Assembly (NCBI RefSeq): GCF_018881965.1
Contig: NZ_JACVPI010000001.1
Coordinates: 124,001 to 188,000 of the forward strand
From: Polynucleobacter sp. JS-Polo-80-F4
GTDB lineage: Bacteria > Pseudomonadota > Gammaproteobacteria > Burkholderiales > Burkholderiaceae
Reading direction: 5' to 3'
DNA length: 64,000 bases
Position 1 is the stretch's first letter. Each line of letters opens with the position of its first letter. This document shows positions 50,361 through 58,520 of the stretch, in pieces. The position numbers were made by a program, and so were the translations under genes. Below the pieces are notes generated by a model that saw only the letters and a program-made list of their open reading frames with translations, was not told the origin of the DNA and ran no database searches.

Positions 50361-51743
50361 TTATTTAAAGTGCCGTTTGACTGCTGTTTTGCGATGTAGG
50401 CCCACGACATAAAACATCATGAGATACACGCCCAATAAACACGGGCCCACAATTAAGGCGATCCGTGCATCCTCATGAAAGCCCATCAGCACCACCACTA
50501 AGCCAATAAATGCCAAAGCAAACCACGAGGAATAAGGCCACCAAGGAGCGCGATACCCCAGCTCGGCCACTTGGGATTTCGAAAGCGAACGACGGAATTT
50601 GATCTGCGTAATTAAAATCGCGATCCACACCATCAAACCAATGAAGGTCACAGCGGCCATCATGTATTGAAAGGCCTTTTCAGGCACAAAGTAGTTCAGC
50701 ACTACACCTGACATGCACACTCCGACCGTAGTCATCACCGCTCTATGAGGGACGCCGTACTTGGAGAGCTTGGAAAATGATTTGGGGGCATAACCATTGG
50801 ACGACAAGGAATACAACAGACGTCCACCACTAAAGATGCCGGCATTGCAGGAAGAGAGAGCCGCTGTGATCACCACAAAGTTAATCAAGCCTGCCGCCTC
50901 TCGTAAGCCCAATCGCTCAAACATGACGACGAAGGGACTACCTTGCTGCCCAACTTGATTCCAAGGGAAGATTGCCAAGATGACTAGGATCGCACCCATA
51001 TAGAAAATCAAAATGCGCCAAGCTAAAGAATCAATGGCCATCGGAATCGTTTTATGGGGATTCTCCGCCTCACCTGCTGAAAGACCGATCATCTCGATCC
51101 CCACATAAGCAAACAAGACCATCTGTAATGACAGCAACATACCGCTGATGCCATTTGGAAAAAAGCCACCGTGTTGCCATAAATTACTCAGGCCAATCGG
51201 CTGCCAGTCATTGGTAAAGCCAAACAAGATAACGGAACCACCTAGCGCAATCATCGCAACAATGGCAACCACCTTAATTAGAGCAAACCAAAATTCAAAT
51301 TCACCAAACACTTTGACTGCAATGAGATTTATTAGACCCATCATCACAATGGAGGACAGCGCCCAAACCCATTGCGGTGTTTCAGGAAACCAAATCCCCA
51401 TATAGATGCCAACGGCGGTGACCTCCGCAATTCCAACGACAATCCAATAGCTCCAATACCCCCAGCCAACCATATAGCCAGCCAGTGGACCAACATAAGT
51501 ATTGGCATATGCCGCAAAAGATCCTGCTACAGGCTCATGCACCGCCATCTCACCCAGCGTGCGCAGAACAATAAAGGCAACAATACCTGCGAGCAAATAA
51601 CCCAAGAGAATGGATGGGCCAGCAATTTGAATGGCGCTTGCTGAACCAAGAAATAATCCTACGCCGATCGTAGAGCCCAAAGCCATTAAGCGAATGTGGC
51701 GTACTTTGAGATGACGCTTTAAGCCAGTGTGTTCAGTCTGCAA
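50361..51743 (-). CDS. Amino acid permease (AAT family, APC superfamily)
   Basis: A 12-helix permease. The frame is open to 51782, but the start is set at TTG 51743, because a perfect AAAGGAGGT (51749-51757) lies 5 bases upstream. This gives 460 residues beginning MQTEHTGLKRHLKVRHIRLM, as in ProY/CycA-type proteins. Family signature: ALGSTIGVGLFLGSASAIQIAGPS and GEMAVHEPVAGSFAAYA. The operon with ald suggests alanine (or D-alanine/glycine) as substrate, which is inference; sequence alone does not separate these from proline or aromatic permeases. Confidence 0.87.
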   Translation of the reverse strand: MQTEHTGLKRHLKVRHIRLMALGSTIGVGLFLGSASAIQIAGPSILLGYLLAGIVAFIVLRTLGEMAVHEPVAGSFAAYANTYVGPLAGYMVGWGYWSYWIVVGIAEVTAVGIYMGIWFPETPQWVWALSSIVMMGLINLIAVKVFGEFEFWFALIKVVAIVAMIALGGSVILFGFTNDWQPIGLSNLWQHGGFFPNGISGMLLSLQMVLFAYVGIEMIGLSAGEAENPHKTIPMAIDSLAWRILIFYMGAILVILAIFPWNQVGQQGSPFVVMFERLGLREAAGLINFVVITAALSSCNAGIFSGGRLLYSLSSNGYAPKSFSKLSKYGVPHRAVMTTVGVCMSGVVLNYFVPEKAFQYMMAAVTFIGLMVWIAILITQIKFRRSLSKSQVAELGYRAPWWPYSSWFALAFIGLVVVLMGFHEDARIALIVGPCLLGVYLMMFYVVGLHRKTAVKRHFK

Positions 51744-51748
51744 GAGAG

Positions 51749-51757
51749 ACCTCCTTT
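51749..51757 (-). promoter_or_regulatory. Ribosome binding site fixing a TTG start
   Basis: AAAGGAGGT on the minus strand, 5 bases from TTG 51743, is the strongest ribosome site noticed in the window. It lies inside the longer open frame and rules out the start at 51782. Confidence 0.85.
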
Positions 51758-51989
51758 CGATTTGTCGTTGGCGATTTACCAACGGAGCAAAGTCTAGGGA
51801 GGACCCGGGATATGCACTAGGGGAGAAAAATTACTAAAGTAACTAAAGCAATAAAACTATTTGGATAAATATAGAAATGCCTTTGAAATCAATGCAGCGT
51901 TTGAAATAAATTATTTATGACTGCAAGAGAATCAGTAATTTCCTACAGGGAATCCCCTTAAGGATTTATGGTGTTTTGTTGTGAAAGAC

Positions 51990-52739
51990 TTACTGCGCGG
52001 AGATGAGATTCAGAATTTCTGCGGCAGCAGCCAGCCCGCAAGCAGCGGTAACCATGACAGTAGATCCATAACCTGAACAGGCTAAGCCGCCGCTGGAGGC
52101 TCCAGCCCGAGGCTCATGCGAGTAAATCGCACGAATGCCAATTTTCTTCTTGAGGTTTCTGGAGAAGCCATGATCCTGTCTAAGTCCTTGACGGACCTTG
52201 GCCAGCAAGGCATCTTGTTCAGTTCGGGATAGATCATCACAACGTACTGATGTAGGGTCTGATTTTCCACCAGCAGCACCACACATCACTAAAGAACGAT
52301 TATTTTTGACAGCCCATACCGATAAAGCAATTTTGGTTTGCACTGAATCAGTGGCGTCTAGCACTAATGCATTTGTTGGAATGAGCTGATCTAGATTTTC
52401 TGGTTCCAGAAATTCATCGCAAGAGGTGAGTTTGATCTCTGGATTAATCTGCAGAATACGCTCCCTCATCGCCTCGACTTTTGCTTTGCCGTACTGCCCC
52501 TCTAAAGCATGTAACTGACGATTAGTGTTGCTCTCGGCAATATGATCAAAATCAATTAAAACAAGGTGTCCGATACCAGTACGCGCCAAGGCTTCAGCCG
52601 CCCAGGATCCAACCCCACCTAAACCAGCCACAACAACTGTTGCATTCAGAAAGCGCTCACGCAGCTCTGGCCCATAGAGCCGTGAAACTCCGCCAAAACG
52701 ACGATTTTCTAAACTGCCTTCTACCTTGTCTTCTGCCAT
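51990..52739 (-). CDS. tcdA: tRNA threonylcarbamoyladenosine dehydratase
   Basis: A 249-residue E1-like (ThiF superfamily) enzyme. It has the nucleotide-binding GLGGVGSWAAEALARTG near the N-terminus, DFDHIAESNTNRQ, and the family features VMCGAAGGKSDPT and GSTVMVTAACGLAAA. It cyclises t6A37 in ANN-reading tRNAs to ct6A using ATP. Length is slightly short but complete. It is divergent from pdxH over only 22 bp. Confidence 0.92.
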   Translation of the reverse strand: MAEDKVEGSLENRRFGGVSRLYGPELRERFLNATVVVAGLGGVGSWAAEALARTGIGHLVLIDFDHIAESNTNRQLHALEGQYGKAKVEAMRERILQINPEIKLTSCDEFLEPENLDQLIPTNALVLDATDSVQTKIALSVWAVKNNRSLVMCGAAGGKSDPTSVRCDDLSRTEQDALLAKVRQGLRQDHGFSRNLKKKIGIRAIYSHEPRAGASSGGLACSGYGSTVMVTAACGLAAAAEILNLISAQ

Positions 52740-52755
52740 AGCTTCTCTTTATACT
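52726..52755 (+). promoter_or_regulatory. Overlapping divergent promoters of pdxH and tcdA
   Basis: Plus strand: TTGTCT (52726-52731), 18 bp, TATACT (52750-52755), then exactly six bases to the pdxH ATG (52762), predicting a leaderless mRNA. Minus strand: TATAAA (52748-52753) eight bases before the tcdA ATG (52739). The two -10 boxes share four base pairs in a 22-bp gap, so the -35 elements lie inside the opposing coding regions. Confidence 0.55.
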
Positions 52756-52761
52756 GAATAA

Positions 52762-53397
52762 ATGGACTCCATTGCACAACTTCGCAAAAACTATACCTTT
52801 GGTCAACTCTCAGAGACCGAGGTTCCTCATGACCCTCTACAGCTATTCAGACTCTGGTTTGATCAAGCTGTAAAGGCCGAGTGTCCGGAACCCAACTCTA
52901 TGACCCTGGCGACCGCGAACCAGACTGGAAATCCATCAGCCCGTATTGTCTTACTAAAAGGGGCAGACCAAAATGGCTTCACCTTTTTCACCAACTACGA
53001 GAGTCAAAAGGGTCAAGATTTAGCGATTCGCCCACAGGCAGCCCTACTCTTTCATTGGCACGAACTGGAGCGTCAGGTGCGCATCCAGGGTCTTGTGGAG
53101 CGGGTTAGCGCTGCTGAGAGTGATGAGTATTTCCATTCACGTCCTGCAGCCTCCAGAATCGGTGCCTGGGCCTCGCCACAGAGCGCCGCTATCCCAAACC
53201 GTGAATTCTTGGAAGAGGCTGAAAAGCGCTTTAAAGCAGAATTTGGTGATTCACCTCCCCGCCCAGAAAATTGGGGAGGCTACCGTTTACGCCCTACTGA
53301 AATTGAGTTCTGGCAAGGCCGCCCTTCTAGACTGCATGACCGCATGCATTACAAGCTAGAGGGAACTGAGTGGCGAGTAAATCGCTTAGCCCCTTAA
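52762..53397 (+). CDS. pdxH: Pyridoxamine 5'-phosphate oxidase
   Basis: A 211-residue FMN enzyme that oxidises pyridoxamine or pyridoxine phosphate to PLP. It shows NSMTLATAN, ARIVLLKG, GFTFFTNYESQKGQ (FMN phosphate site), the HSRPAASRIGAWASPQS segment and the C-terminal EFWQGRPSRLHDR with WRVNRLAP. Length is as usual. It has no ribosome site; a -10 box lies six bases upstream of the ATG. Confidence 0.96.
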   Translation: MDSIAQLRKNYTFGQLSETEVPHDPLQLFRLWFDQAVKAECPEPNSMTLATANQTGNPSARIVLLKGADQNGFTFFTNYESQKGQDLAIRPQAALLFHWHELERQVRIQGLVERVSAAESDEYFHSRPAASRIGAWASPQSAAIPNREFLEEAEKRFKAEFGDSPPRPENWGGYRLRPTEIEFWQGRPSRLHDRMHYKLEGTEWRVNRLAP

Positions 53398-53410
53398 TCG
53401 TTTTGTAATA

Positions 53411-53427
53411 CCTCAGGAATACTGAGG
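53411..53427. terminator. Weak hairpin between convergent pdxH and msrA
   Basis: CCTCAG (53411-53416) pairs with CTGAGG (53422-53427) around GAATA, overlapping the msrA stop. No good T-run follows on either strand, so termination here is uncertain. Confidence 0.35.
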
Positions 53428-53985
53428 CGCTATCAACGATTTAAATTTCGCTCTAAATTTAGCAAGCTTAGGTGCAACAACGGCCATGCAATACCCTTGA
53501 TTGGGGTGCTGCTGGAAATAATTTTGGTGATAGTCTTCCGCTGGATAAATAGTTGGTGATGCATCGATCTGCGTCACAACAGGATTAGCGTAGATTTTAG
53601 AATCTTCAAGCTCTTTCACTACTTCATGCGCAATCTGAGCTTGCTCCTCGCTATGAGTAAAAATCACCGAGCGATATTGCGTCCCATGATCATTCCCTTG
53701 ATAGTTCAAGGTGGTTGGATCATGAATCACAAAAAAGATTTCCAGCAAGTCTCGAAATGACACCACTTGTGGATCGAACATGACATCAACAATCTCCGCA
53801 TGACCAGACACTCCAGTACAAACTGCCTCATAGGTTGGGTTGGGCCTTGCACCCCCGGCATACCCAGAAACCACGGATTTAACCCCCGTAATTTGCTGAT
53901 AAACCGCTTCAAGACACCAAAAACAGCCCCCACCTAAGGTGGCACGCTCTAAAACTGGCTCTTTTTTATCTAAGTTTGTATCCAT
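53413..53985 (-). CDS. msrA: Peptide methionine sulfoxide reductase MsrA
   Basis: A 190-residue enzyme reducing methionine-S-sulfoxide. Its active site is LGGGCFWCLEAVYQ with Cys21 and resolving-type Cys24; YAGGARPNPTYEAVCTGVSGHAE is typical. There is no signal peptide, so it is cytoplasmic. Recycling usually involves thioredoxin. The start at 53985 has AGGA 7 bases upstream. It diverges from the aldehyde dehydrogenase gene with 49 bp between. Confidence 0.95.
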   Translation of the reverse strand: MDTNLDKKEPVLERATLGGGCFWCLEAVYQQITGVKSVVSGYAGGARPNPTYEAVCTGVSGHAEIVDVMFDPQVVSFRDLLEIFFVIHDPTTLNYQGNDHGTQYRSVIFTHSEEQAQIAHEVVKELEDSKIYANPVVTQIDASPTIYPAEDYHQNYFQQHPNQGYCMAVVAPKLAKFRAKFKSLIAPQYS

Positions 53986-54022
53986 GGCTTTATCCTAATG
54001 CCTTATTCAAATGCTTGCCAAC

Positions 54023-54028
54023 TATTAA
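54023..54028 (+). promoter_or_regulatory. -10 candidate six bases before the aldehyde dehydrogenase ATG
   Basis: TATTAA (4 of 6) ends six bases before ATG 54035, and no ribosome site is present. This is the same geometry as trxB, pdxH and argH. Confidence 0.35.
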
Positions 54029-54034
54029 TCCACT

Positions 54035-55432
54035 ATGAATCGCTTTACTATCCAGCTCGATGAAATGAAAGCAGCTTACGCTGCAGAACCAAACCCTTCG
54101 ATTGATGTGAGGCTAGATCGAATTGCTCGCATTGAAAAAATGATTGAAGCAAACGAAGAGAAAATCTGCAAAGCCCTCATGGCTGACTTTGGAGTACGCA
54201 ACTCTGTAGAGACAAGACTTGCTGAATGCCAGATGATTTATCAATCGTGCAAGCACACACGCAAGCACCTTAAAGAATGGATGAAGCCAGAGCAAAGAGA
54301 GGTTCCATTTCATATGGGCGCCTCACAAGCCTGGGTTAAAAGTCAATCCCTCGGTGTAGTTGGTATTCTGAGCCCCTGGAATTATCCAGTTCAGTTAGCG
54401 CTTATTCCAGCAATCGCCGCATTTGCTGCTGGCAATCGTGTTTGGCTAAAACCATCTGAACGTAGCTCACGCACCTCAGGATTTATTGCTAGCTTGATTC
54501 AAGAATATTTCCACCCTAGTGAGTTTTGCGTTACGACTGGTGGCCCAGAGGTAGCAGAGCAATTTGCTGCCCTACCTTTTGAGCACCTCTTCTTTACTGG
54601 CTCTGGAACTATTGGAAAAAAGGTAATGCGCGCTGCGGCAGAAAACCTTACACCCGTGACTCTGGAGCTTGGCGGCACAACGCCCGTCATTGTTGATAAG
54701 AGCGCCAAACTTAAAGACGCTGCTGCCTCGATTATTTATGGCAAATTACTGAACGGTGGGCAAACCTGTATTGCCCCCGACTATGTTTTGCTGGAGCAAA
54801 GTATTCAAGAAGAATTTATCCAAGAGCTACAAGCTGCTGCCCAAACTCAATTTAGTAATCCCGAAGAATTAACAGGCCCTATAGATGAGCGTCAATTGGA
54901 GTACTGGCAGCATTTGGTTAGCGACGCTCTGGATCGCGGCGCGAAAGTGATTCCCTTACTCAATAACCCCGGTGCTGGCGCAAGACCATTTGAGCCGATT
55001 GCGCTGGTGAATGTTCCACCAGAAGCCCGCATTCTGCATGAAGAGATCTTTGGGCCTATTTTGCCGATCGTGTCTGCTGCCGATACTTCTGCAGCGATTG
55101 CTTATGTCAATAACAAGCCCAATCCATTAGCCTTATATTGGTTTGGTAAAGACAAAAAGAATATGCAACGCGTTTTGAATGAAACCCACTCTGGTGGCGT
55201 GACTGTCAATGACACGCTCCTACACATTACTATCGAGGATCTACCGTTTGGTGGCGTTGGCGCTAGTGGTATGGGCAGCTATCACGGTAAAGCAGGTTTT
55301 GATACCTTTAGCCATCAAAAGTCGATTCTGGAAGTACGCGGCTTCTTTGGGCTAAACCTGTTTAAGGGAACCAAAACAGCACGCCCTCCGTATGGAAAAA
55401 TGATTGAGTACTTACTGCGCTATTTGAAGTAA
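54035..55432 (+). CDS. Aldehyde dehydrogenase (ALDH3-like, coniferyl-aldehyde-dehydrogenase type)
   Basis: A 465-residue NAD(P)-dependent dehydrogenase. It shows SPWNYPVQL, LKPSERSS (NAD-binding Lys), FTGSGTIGKKV, VTLELGGTTPVIV (general-base Glu) and the nucleophile Cys245 in NGGQTCIAPDYV. C-terminal EEIFGPILP and PFGGVGASGMGSYHG place it with the ALDH3/coniferyl aldehyde group, which oxidises aromatic or long-chain aldehydes. The physiological aldehyde is not evident; a detoxifying role is possible. Confidence 0.88.
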   Translation: MNRFTIQLDEMKAAYAAEPNPSIDVRLDRIARIEKMIEANEEKICKALMADFGVRNSVETRLAECQMIYQSCKHTRKHLKEWMKPEQREVPFHMGASQAWVKSQSLGVVGILSPWNYPVQLALIPAIAAFAAGNRVWLKPSERSSRTSGFIASLIQEYFHPSEFCVTTGGPEVAEQFAALPFEHLFFTGSGTIGKKVMRAAAENLTPVTLELGGTTPVIVDKSAKLKDAAASIIYGKLLNGGQTCIAPDYVLLEQSIQEEFIQELQAAAQTQFSNPEELTGPIDERQLEYWQHLVSDALDRGAKVIPLLNNPGAGARPFEPIALVNVPPEARILHEEIFGPILPIVSAADTSAAIAYVNNKPNPLALYWFGKDKKNMQRVLNETHSGGVTVNDTLLHITIEDLPFGGVGASGMGSYHGKAGFDTFSHQKSILEVRGFFGLNLFKGTKTARPPYGKMIEYLLRYLK

Positions 55433-55452
55433 GCAATTCAATTAGCGACGAT

Positions 55453-56130
55453 CTACACAAGCAGCAAGCGAATTCCAAAACCAATAAATAAAATTCCAGC
55501 AAACATCCACAACACCGCTGCAAAGCGGGGTTGATGCTGGAAAAATTTCAAGAAAATTTGCCCCACGAAAATCAAGCTAGCTAAGTAAGCCATACTCATT
55601 AACTGAAGAACTATCGCAAGATATAAAAAGGTGTGCGTAGGATTCTCAAAATCCGGCCGAATAAACTGCGAGAAAAAAGCGATAAAGAAAAAAATGGCTT
55701 TAGGATTTGTTAACGATAGGGTTAGCGCAGCGAATAGCGGATGCAATTCCATCAAACGCATTTGAATCTCATTGGTCTTTGCGCCTTCTTTCGTGGACCA
55801 ACGCTGCTGGCCATTTCGCAATAAACCAAAACCCATCCAAGCCAAGTACACAGCGCCTAAGGTGCGCACAAAACTGAAGACCATCGGCGATGACATCAAG
55901 AGTGATGCGGCACCTAGGGCCACGGCAATCATGAGTAACGAATCTCCAACAAATATTCCAAGAGCACCCCATGCACCAAAGCGCCAACCTTTTTCGAGGG
56001 CGATGGTTAGTACGTAAAGTGAGTTTGGGCCGGGTAACAAAATAACGAACAAGGTCCCCAGTAGATAACTTGAGAAATCGACGATTCCAGCATTTGCAGG
56101 CGATAAGAGACTAAATGAAAGCCATTCCAT
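55453..56130 (-). CDS. LysE-family amino acid exporter
   Basis: A 225-residue inner-membrane protein with six helices. It has the LysE/RhtB signature LPGPNSLYVLTIALEKGWRFGAWGALGIFVGD and a late SLTNPKAIFFFIAFFSQF. Members export lysine, leucine, homoserine or threonine; the plan resembles LeuE, but the substrate is open. The ATG lacks a ribosome site, and a TATGAT -10 lies six bases upstream. Confidence 0.87.
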   Translation of the reverse strand: MEWLSFSLLSPANAGIVDFSSYLLGTLFVILLPGPNSLYVLTIALEKGWRFGAWGALGIFVGDSLLMIAVALGAASLLMSSPMVFSFVRTLGAVYLAWMGFGLLRNGQQRWSTKEGAKTNEIQMRLMELHPLFAALTLSLTNPKAIFFFIAFFSQFIRPDFENPTHTFLYLAIVLQLMSMAYLASLIFVGQIFLKFFQHQPRFAAVLWMFAGILFIGFGIRLLLV

Positions 56131-56136
56131 CCCGAT

Positions 56137-56142
56137 ATCATA
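56137..56142 (-). promoter_or_regulatory. -10 hexamer six bases before the lysE-family ATG
   Basis: TATGAT on the minus strand (5 of 6) ends six bases before ATG 56130, predicting a leaderless mRNA. No good -35 at 17 bp. Confidence 0.4.
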
Positions 56143-56187
56143 ATTAAGTCGGGAAAACCCTTGTAATTGAGTGCTGAAAATGCCATA

Positions 56188-56328
56188 ATGGGAGGCTTTT
56201 TAAAGCAATTTGATTCATCGCCCCCCAGCTCTATTTCAGCGTACCGTTTAGAAGTCATAAACACCGAAGGTAAAAAACGCGCTGCCGCTTGTCTGATGGT
56301 CGATGCCCTTGACCATCGCACCCTATAA
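56188..56328 (+). CDS. Possible small protein (46 residues)
   Basis: An ATG frame encoding MGGFLKQFDSSP, then AYRLEVINTEGKKRAAACLMVDALDHRTL, fills most of the 239-bp gap ahead of the DEAD-box helicase gene. Codon use looks protein-like and the sequence mix is natural. There is no ribosome site before the ATG (GGGAGG lies just after it), and a TTG at 56167 is also in frame. It may be a real small gene, a decayed gene or chance. I do not recognise it. Confidence 0.35.
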   Translation: MGGFLKQFDSSPPSSISAYRLEVINTEGKKRAAACLMVDALDHRTL

Positions 56329-56381
56329 AAAACCATGGGTGCAACATACGGAGACATCCCTTAAAGGGGATGTGTAATAGC

Positions 56382-57929
56382 ATGACTTTTTCTAAAGAAA
56401 CTAAACACGAGTCGAAAGACTCCAATAGCGCTGGAACTGAATTCCAGAATTTCGCCTTAGCGGCGTCACTCCTTAAAAACGTTGCTGAACTGGGTTATAC
56501 CCAAGCTACTGCCGTGCAAGCTCAGGTTATTCCTGCAGCCTTAGCTGGTGGTGACTTATTGGTCAGCAGCCAAACCGGTAGCGGCAAAACCGCAGCCTTT
56601 TTATTACCTTTGATTAATCAACTCATCGAAGACAACCCGAACAACTCACCTGTACCAGGTCGCGCACAACCTAAAGTGTTAGTGCTCTGCCCCACTCGTG
56701 AATTGGCTCAGCAGGTTGCCGCCGATGCAGTGAACTTAGTTCGCGGCATGAAAGGCATCCGTATTGCAACTGTTATGGGTGGCATGCCTTACGGCAAGCA
56801 GATCCAGGCATTGAAGGGTGCATTGTTAGTTGTTGCAACTCCAGGTCGTTTACTTGACCTGTGCGACAGCAAAGCAATTCGCTTGGACGATGTAAAACAA
56901 CTCGTTATCGACGAAGCCGATCGCATGCTCGACATGGGATTTGCTGATGATCTTGAGGCAATTGATAAGCGTTGCGCAGGCCGTAACCAAACTTTGATGT
57001 TCTCTGCAACTTTTGCGCCAAAGATCATGTCTTTAGCAAATGAGTTAACCACAGATGCCAAGCGCGTTGAACTTGCTCATGCAGGTGAAAAGCACGCCAA
57101 CATTGAACAGAAGTTACATTGGGCTGACAGCATGTCACACAAGCATAAATTGCTTGAGCACATTTTGGCTGATGCCGATTTGGATCAAGCAGTTGTGTTT
57201 GCAAGCACTCAAGTTGAGAGCGAAAAAATCGCTGACACATTGCGTGCCAATGGTTATGAAGCTACTGCACTACACGGTGCAATGCCTCAAGCTGTGCGTA
57301 TGCGCCGTCTCGAGTCCTTACGCAAAGGTCACACCAAGATTTTGGTTGCGACTGATGTAGCGGCTCGCGGTATTGATGTGCCACGTATTAGTCACGTGAT
57401 TAACTTTGGCTTGCCAATGAAACCAGAAGACTATACACATCGCATCGGTCGTACTGGTCGTGCAGGTCGTAATGGTGTTGCTATCACTTTGGTTGAACAT
57501 CGTGATCGCGCCAAGATCCGCAATATCGAACGCTTCACACAGCAAGATATCGTTGCTTCAGTCATTGCTGGTCTTGAGCCACAAGCCAAACCAAGCTTTG
57601 GCGGTGGTGGCGGTCGCCCAGGTGGTGGTCGTTCAGGTGGCGGCGGCGGTCGTTCTGGTGGTGGCTTTGGTGGCAATCGCTCTGGCGGTGGTGGCAGTCG
57701 TTATGGCTCAGGCGCTCGCTCAGAGTCTCGCTTTGGCGGCGGCGGTTCAGGCGGCGGCAATGCTGGTGGTCGTTCAGACGATTCACGTCCAGCACGCTCT
57801 GCTGACTCACGCCCTGCACGTTCTGCTGACTCACGTCCAGCGCGTTCTGGGGACTCACGTCCTGCAGGTGGCCCACGTTTTGCAAAACCAAAAGCCGGCG
57901 GTCAACGTCGTAACTTTAGCGGTAGCTAA
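56382..57929 (+). CDS. DEAD-box RNA helicase (RhlE-like) with Gly-rich tail
   Basis: An ATP-dependent RNA helicase of about 515 residues. It shows Q motif, SQTGSGKT, PTRELAQQ, TPGRLLD, VIDEADRMLDMGF, FSATF, ATDVAARGIDV and HRIGRTGRAG in order. From about residue 405 the tail is Gly/Arg/Ser-rich with SRPAR repeats, an RNA-binding RGG-like extension. It acts in ribosome assembly or RNA turnover. ATG 56370 is adjacent to AAAGGGG and so too close; ATG 56382 lies 11 bases after it and is preferred. ubiC follows after 2 bp. Confidence 0.9.
   Translation: MTFSKETKHESKDSNSAGTEFQNFALAASLLKNVAELGYTQATAVQAQVIPAALAGGDLLVSSQTGSGKTAAFLLPLINQLIEDNPNNSPVPGRAQPKVLVLCPTRELAQQVAADAVNLVRGMKGIRIATVMGGMPYGKQIQALKGALLVVATPGRLLDLCDSKAIRLDDVKQLVIDEADRMLDMGFADDLEAIDKRCAGRNQTLMFSATFAPKIMSLANELTTDAKRVELAHAGEKHANIEQKLHWADSMSHKHKLLEHILADADLDQAVVFASTQVESEKIADTLRANGYEATALHGAMPQAVRMRRLESLRKGHTKILVATDVAARGIDVPRISHVINFGLPMKPEDYTHRIGRTGRAGRNGVAITLVEHRDRAKIRNIERFTQQDIVASVIAGLEPQAKPSFGGGGGRPGGGRSGGGGGRSGGGFGGNRSGGGGSRYGSGARSESRFGGGGSGGGNAGGRSDDSRPARSADSRPARSADSRPARSGDSRPAGGPRFAKPKAGGQRRNFSGS
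57780..57866 (+). repeat. 24-bp tandem repeats in the helicase tail
   Basis: Three full units and one partial unit of 24 bp encode DSRPARSA-type octapeptides (DSRPARSA, DSRPARSA, DSRPARSG, DSRPA). The unit sequences differ mostly at third positions. Repeat number could vary between strains. Confidence 0.75.
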
Positions 57930-57931
57930 AA

Positions 57932-58504
57932 ATGATTCACCGAAATCGTCTCCGTTCTGCATGGAATCGAGTCGGTTCCGGTGAAATCCATCGGGCGCCA
58001 CGCGAGTGGCAACCTTGGCTTAGCGATACTGGGTCTCTCACCCAAAAAATTGAGAAAGCAATTGGGCAAAAGCTAGAAGTTCAGGTTTTGCGTGACTGCC
58101 CTCAATCACTTAATAGCGACGAAAGTCGCTATTTTCATTTAAAGCTAAGACGCTGCAGAGTACGCGAAGTGCTGCTTTGCTCGAATGGCATTCCTCTGGT
58201 CATGGCACATAGTGTCATTCCAACCTATAGCTCTAGCGGTAGCAATCACAAAATCTTGCGCTTAGGCACAAAACCTTTGGGCGCTGTTTTATTTAGCAAC
58301 GCACGCAAGCACTCCAAGGCAAAGCCACCACGCGATATTGCGCGCCTAGATAAGAGCAGTGCATTGTGGAAAAAGTACTCTAAGCACTTGATGGGCTTGA
58401 GCTCACCCTTGTGGGCACGACGCACCCTCTATCGGTTAAAGGGTCATCCTATATTGGTAAACGAGATCTTCTTGCCGACCCTGCTAGACATTGCAAAGTT
58501 CTAG
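57932..58504 (+). CDS. ubiC: Chorismate pyruvate-lyase
   Basis: A 190-residue protein matching UbiC: WLSDTGSLTQKIEKA, REVLLCSNGIPLVMAHSVIP, LGTKPLGAVLF, WARRTLYRL and the final NEIFLPTLL with the Glu expected at the active site. It makes 4-hydroxybenzoate from chorismate, the first step of ubiquinone synthesis. It starts 2 bp after the helicase stop, so probably is co-transcribed. Sequence conservation is moderate but the order of motifs is convincing. Confidence 0.85.
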   Translation: MIHRNRLRSAWNRVGSGEIHRAPREWQPWLSDTGSLTQKIEKAIGQKLEVQVLRDCPQSLNSDESRYFHLKLRRCRVREVLLCSNGIPLVMAHSVIPTYSSSGSNHKILRLGTKPLGAVLFSNARKHSKAKPPRDIARLDKSSALWKKYSKHLMGLSSPLWARRTLYRLKGHPILVNEIFLPTLLDIAKF

Positions 58505-58520
58505 TTATTTGCTTTGACTT

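Noticed and set aside
57780..57866. CRISPR-like array
   Set aside because: The repeats are contiguous 24-bp coding units without spacers.
57460..57984. Long alternative frames over the helicase tail on both strands
   Set aside because: They arise from Gly/Arg/Ser-rich repetitive codons and have no starts, signals or recognisable products.
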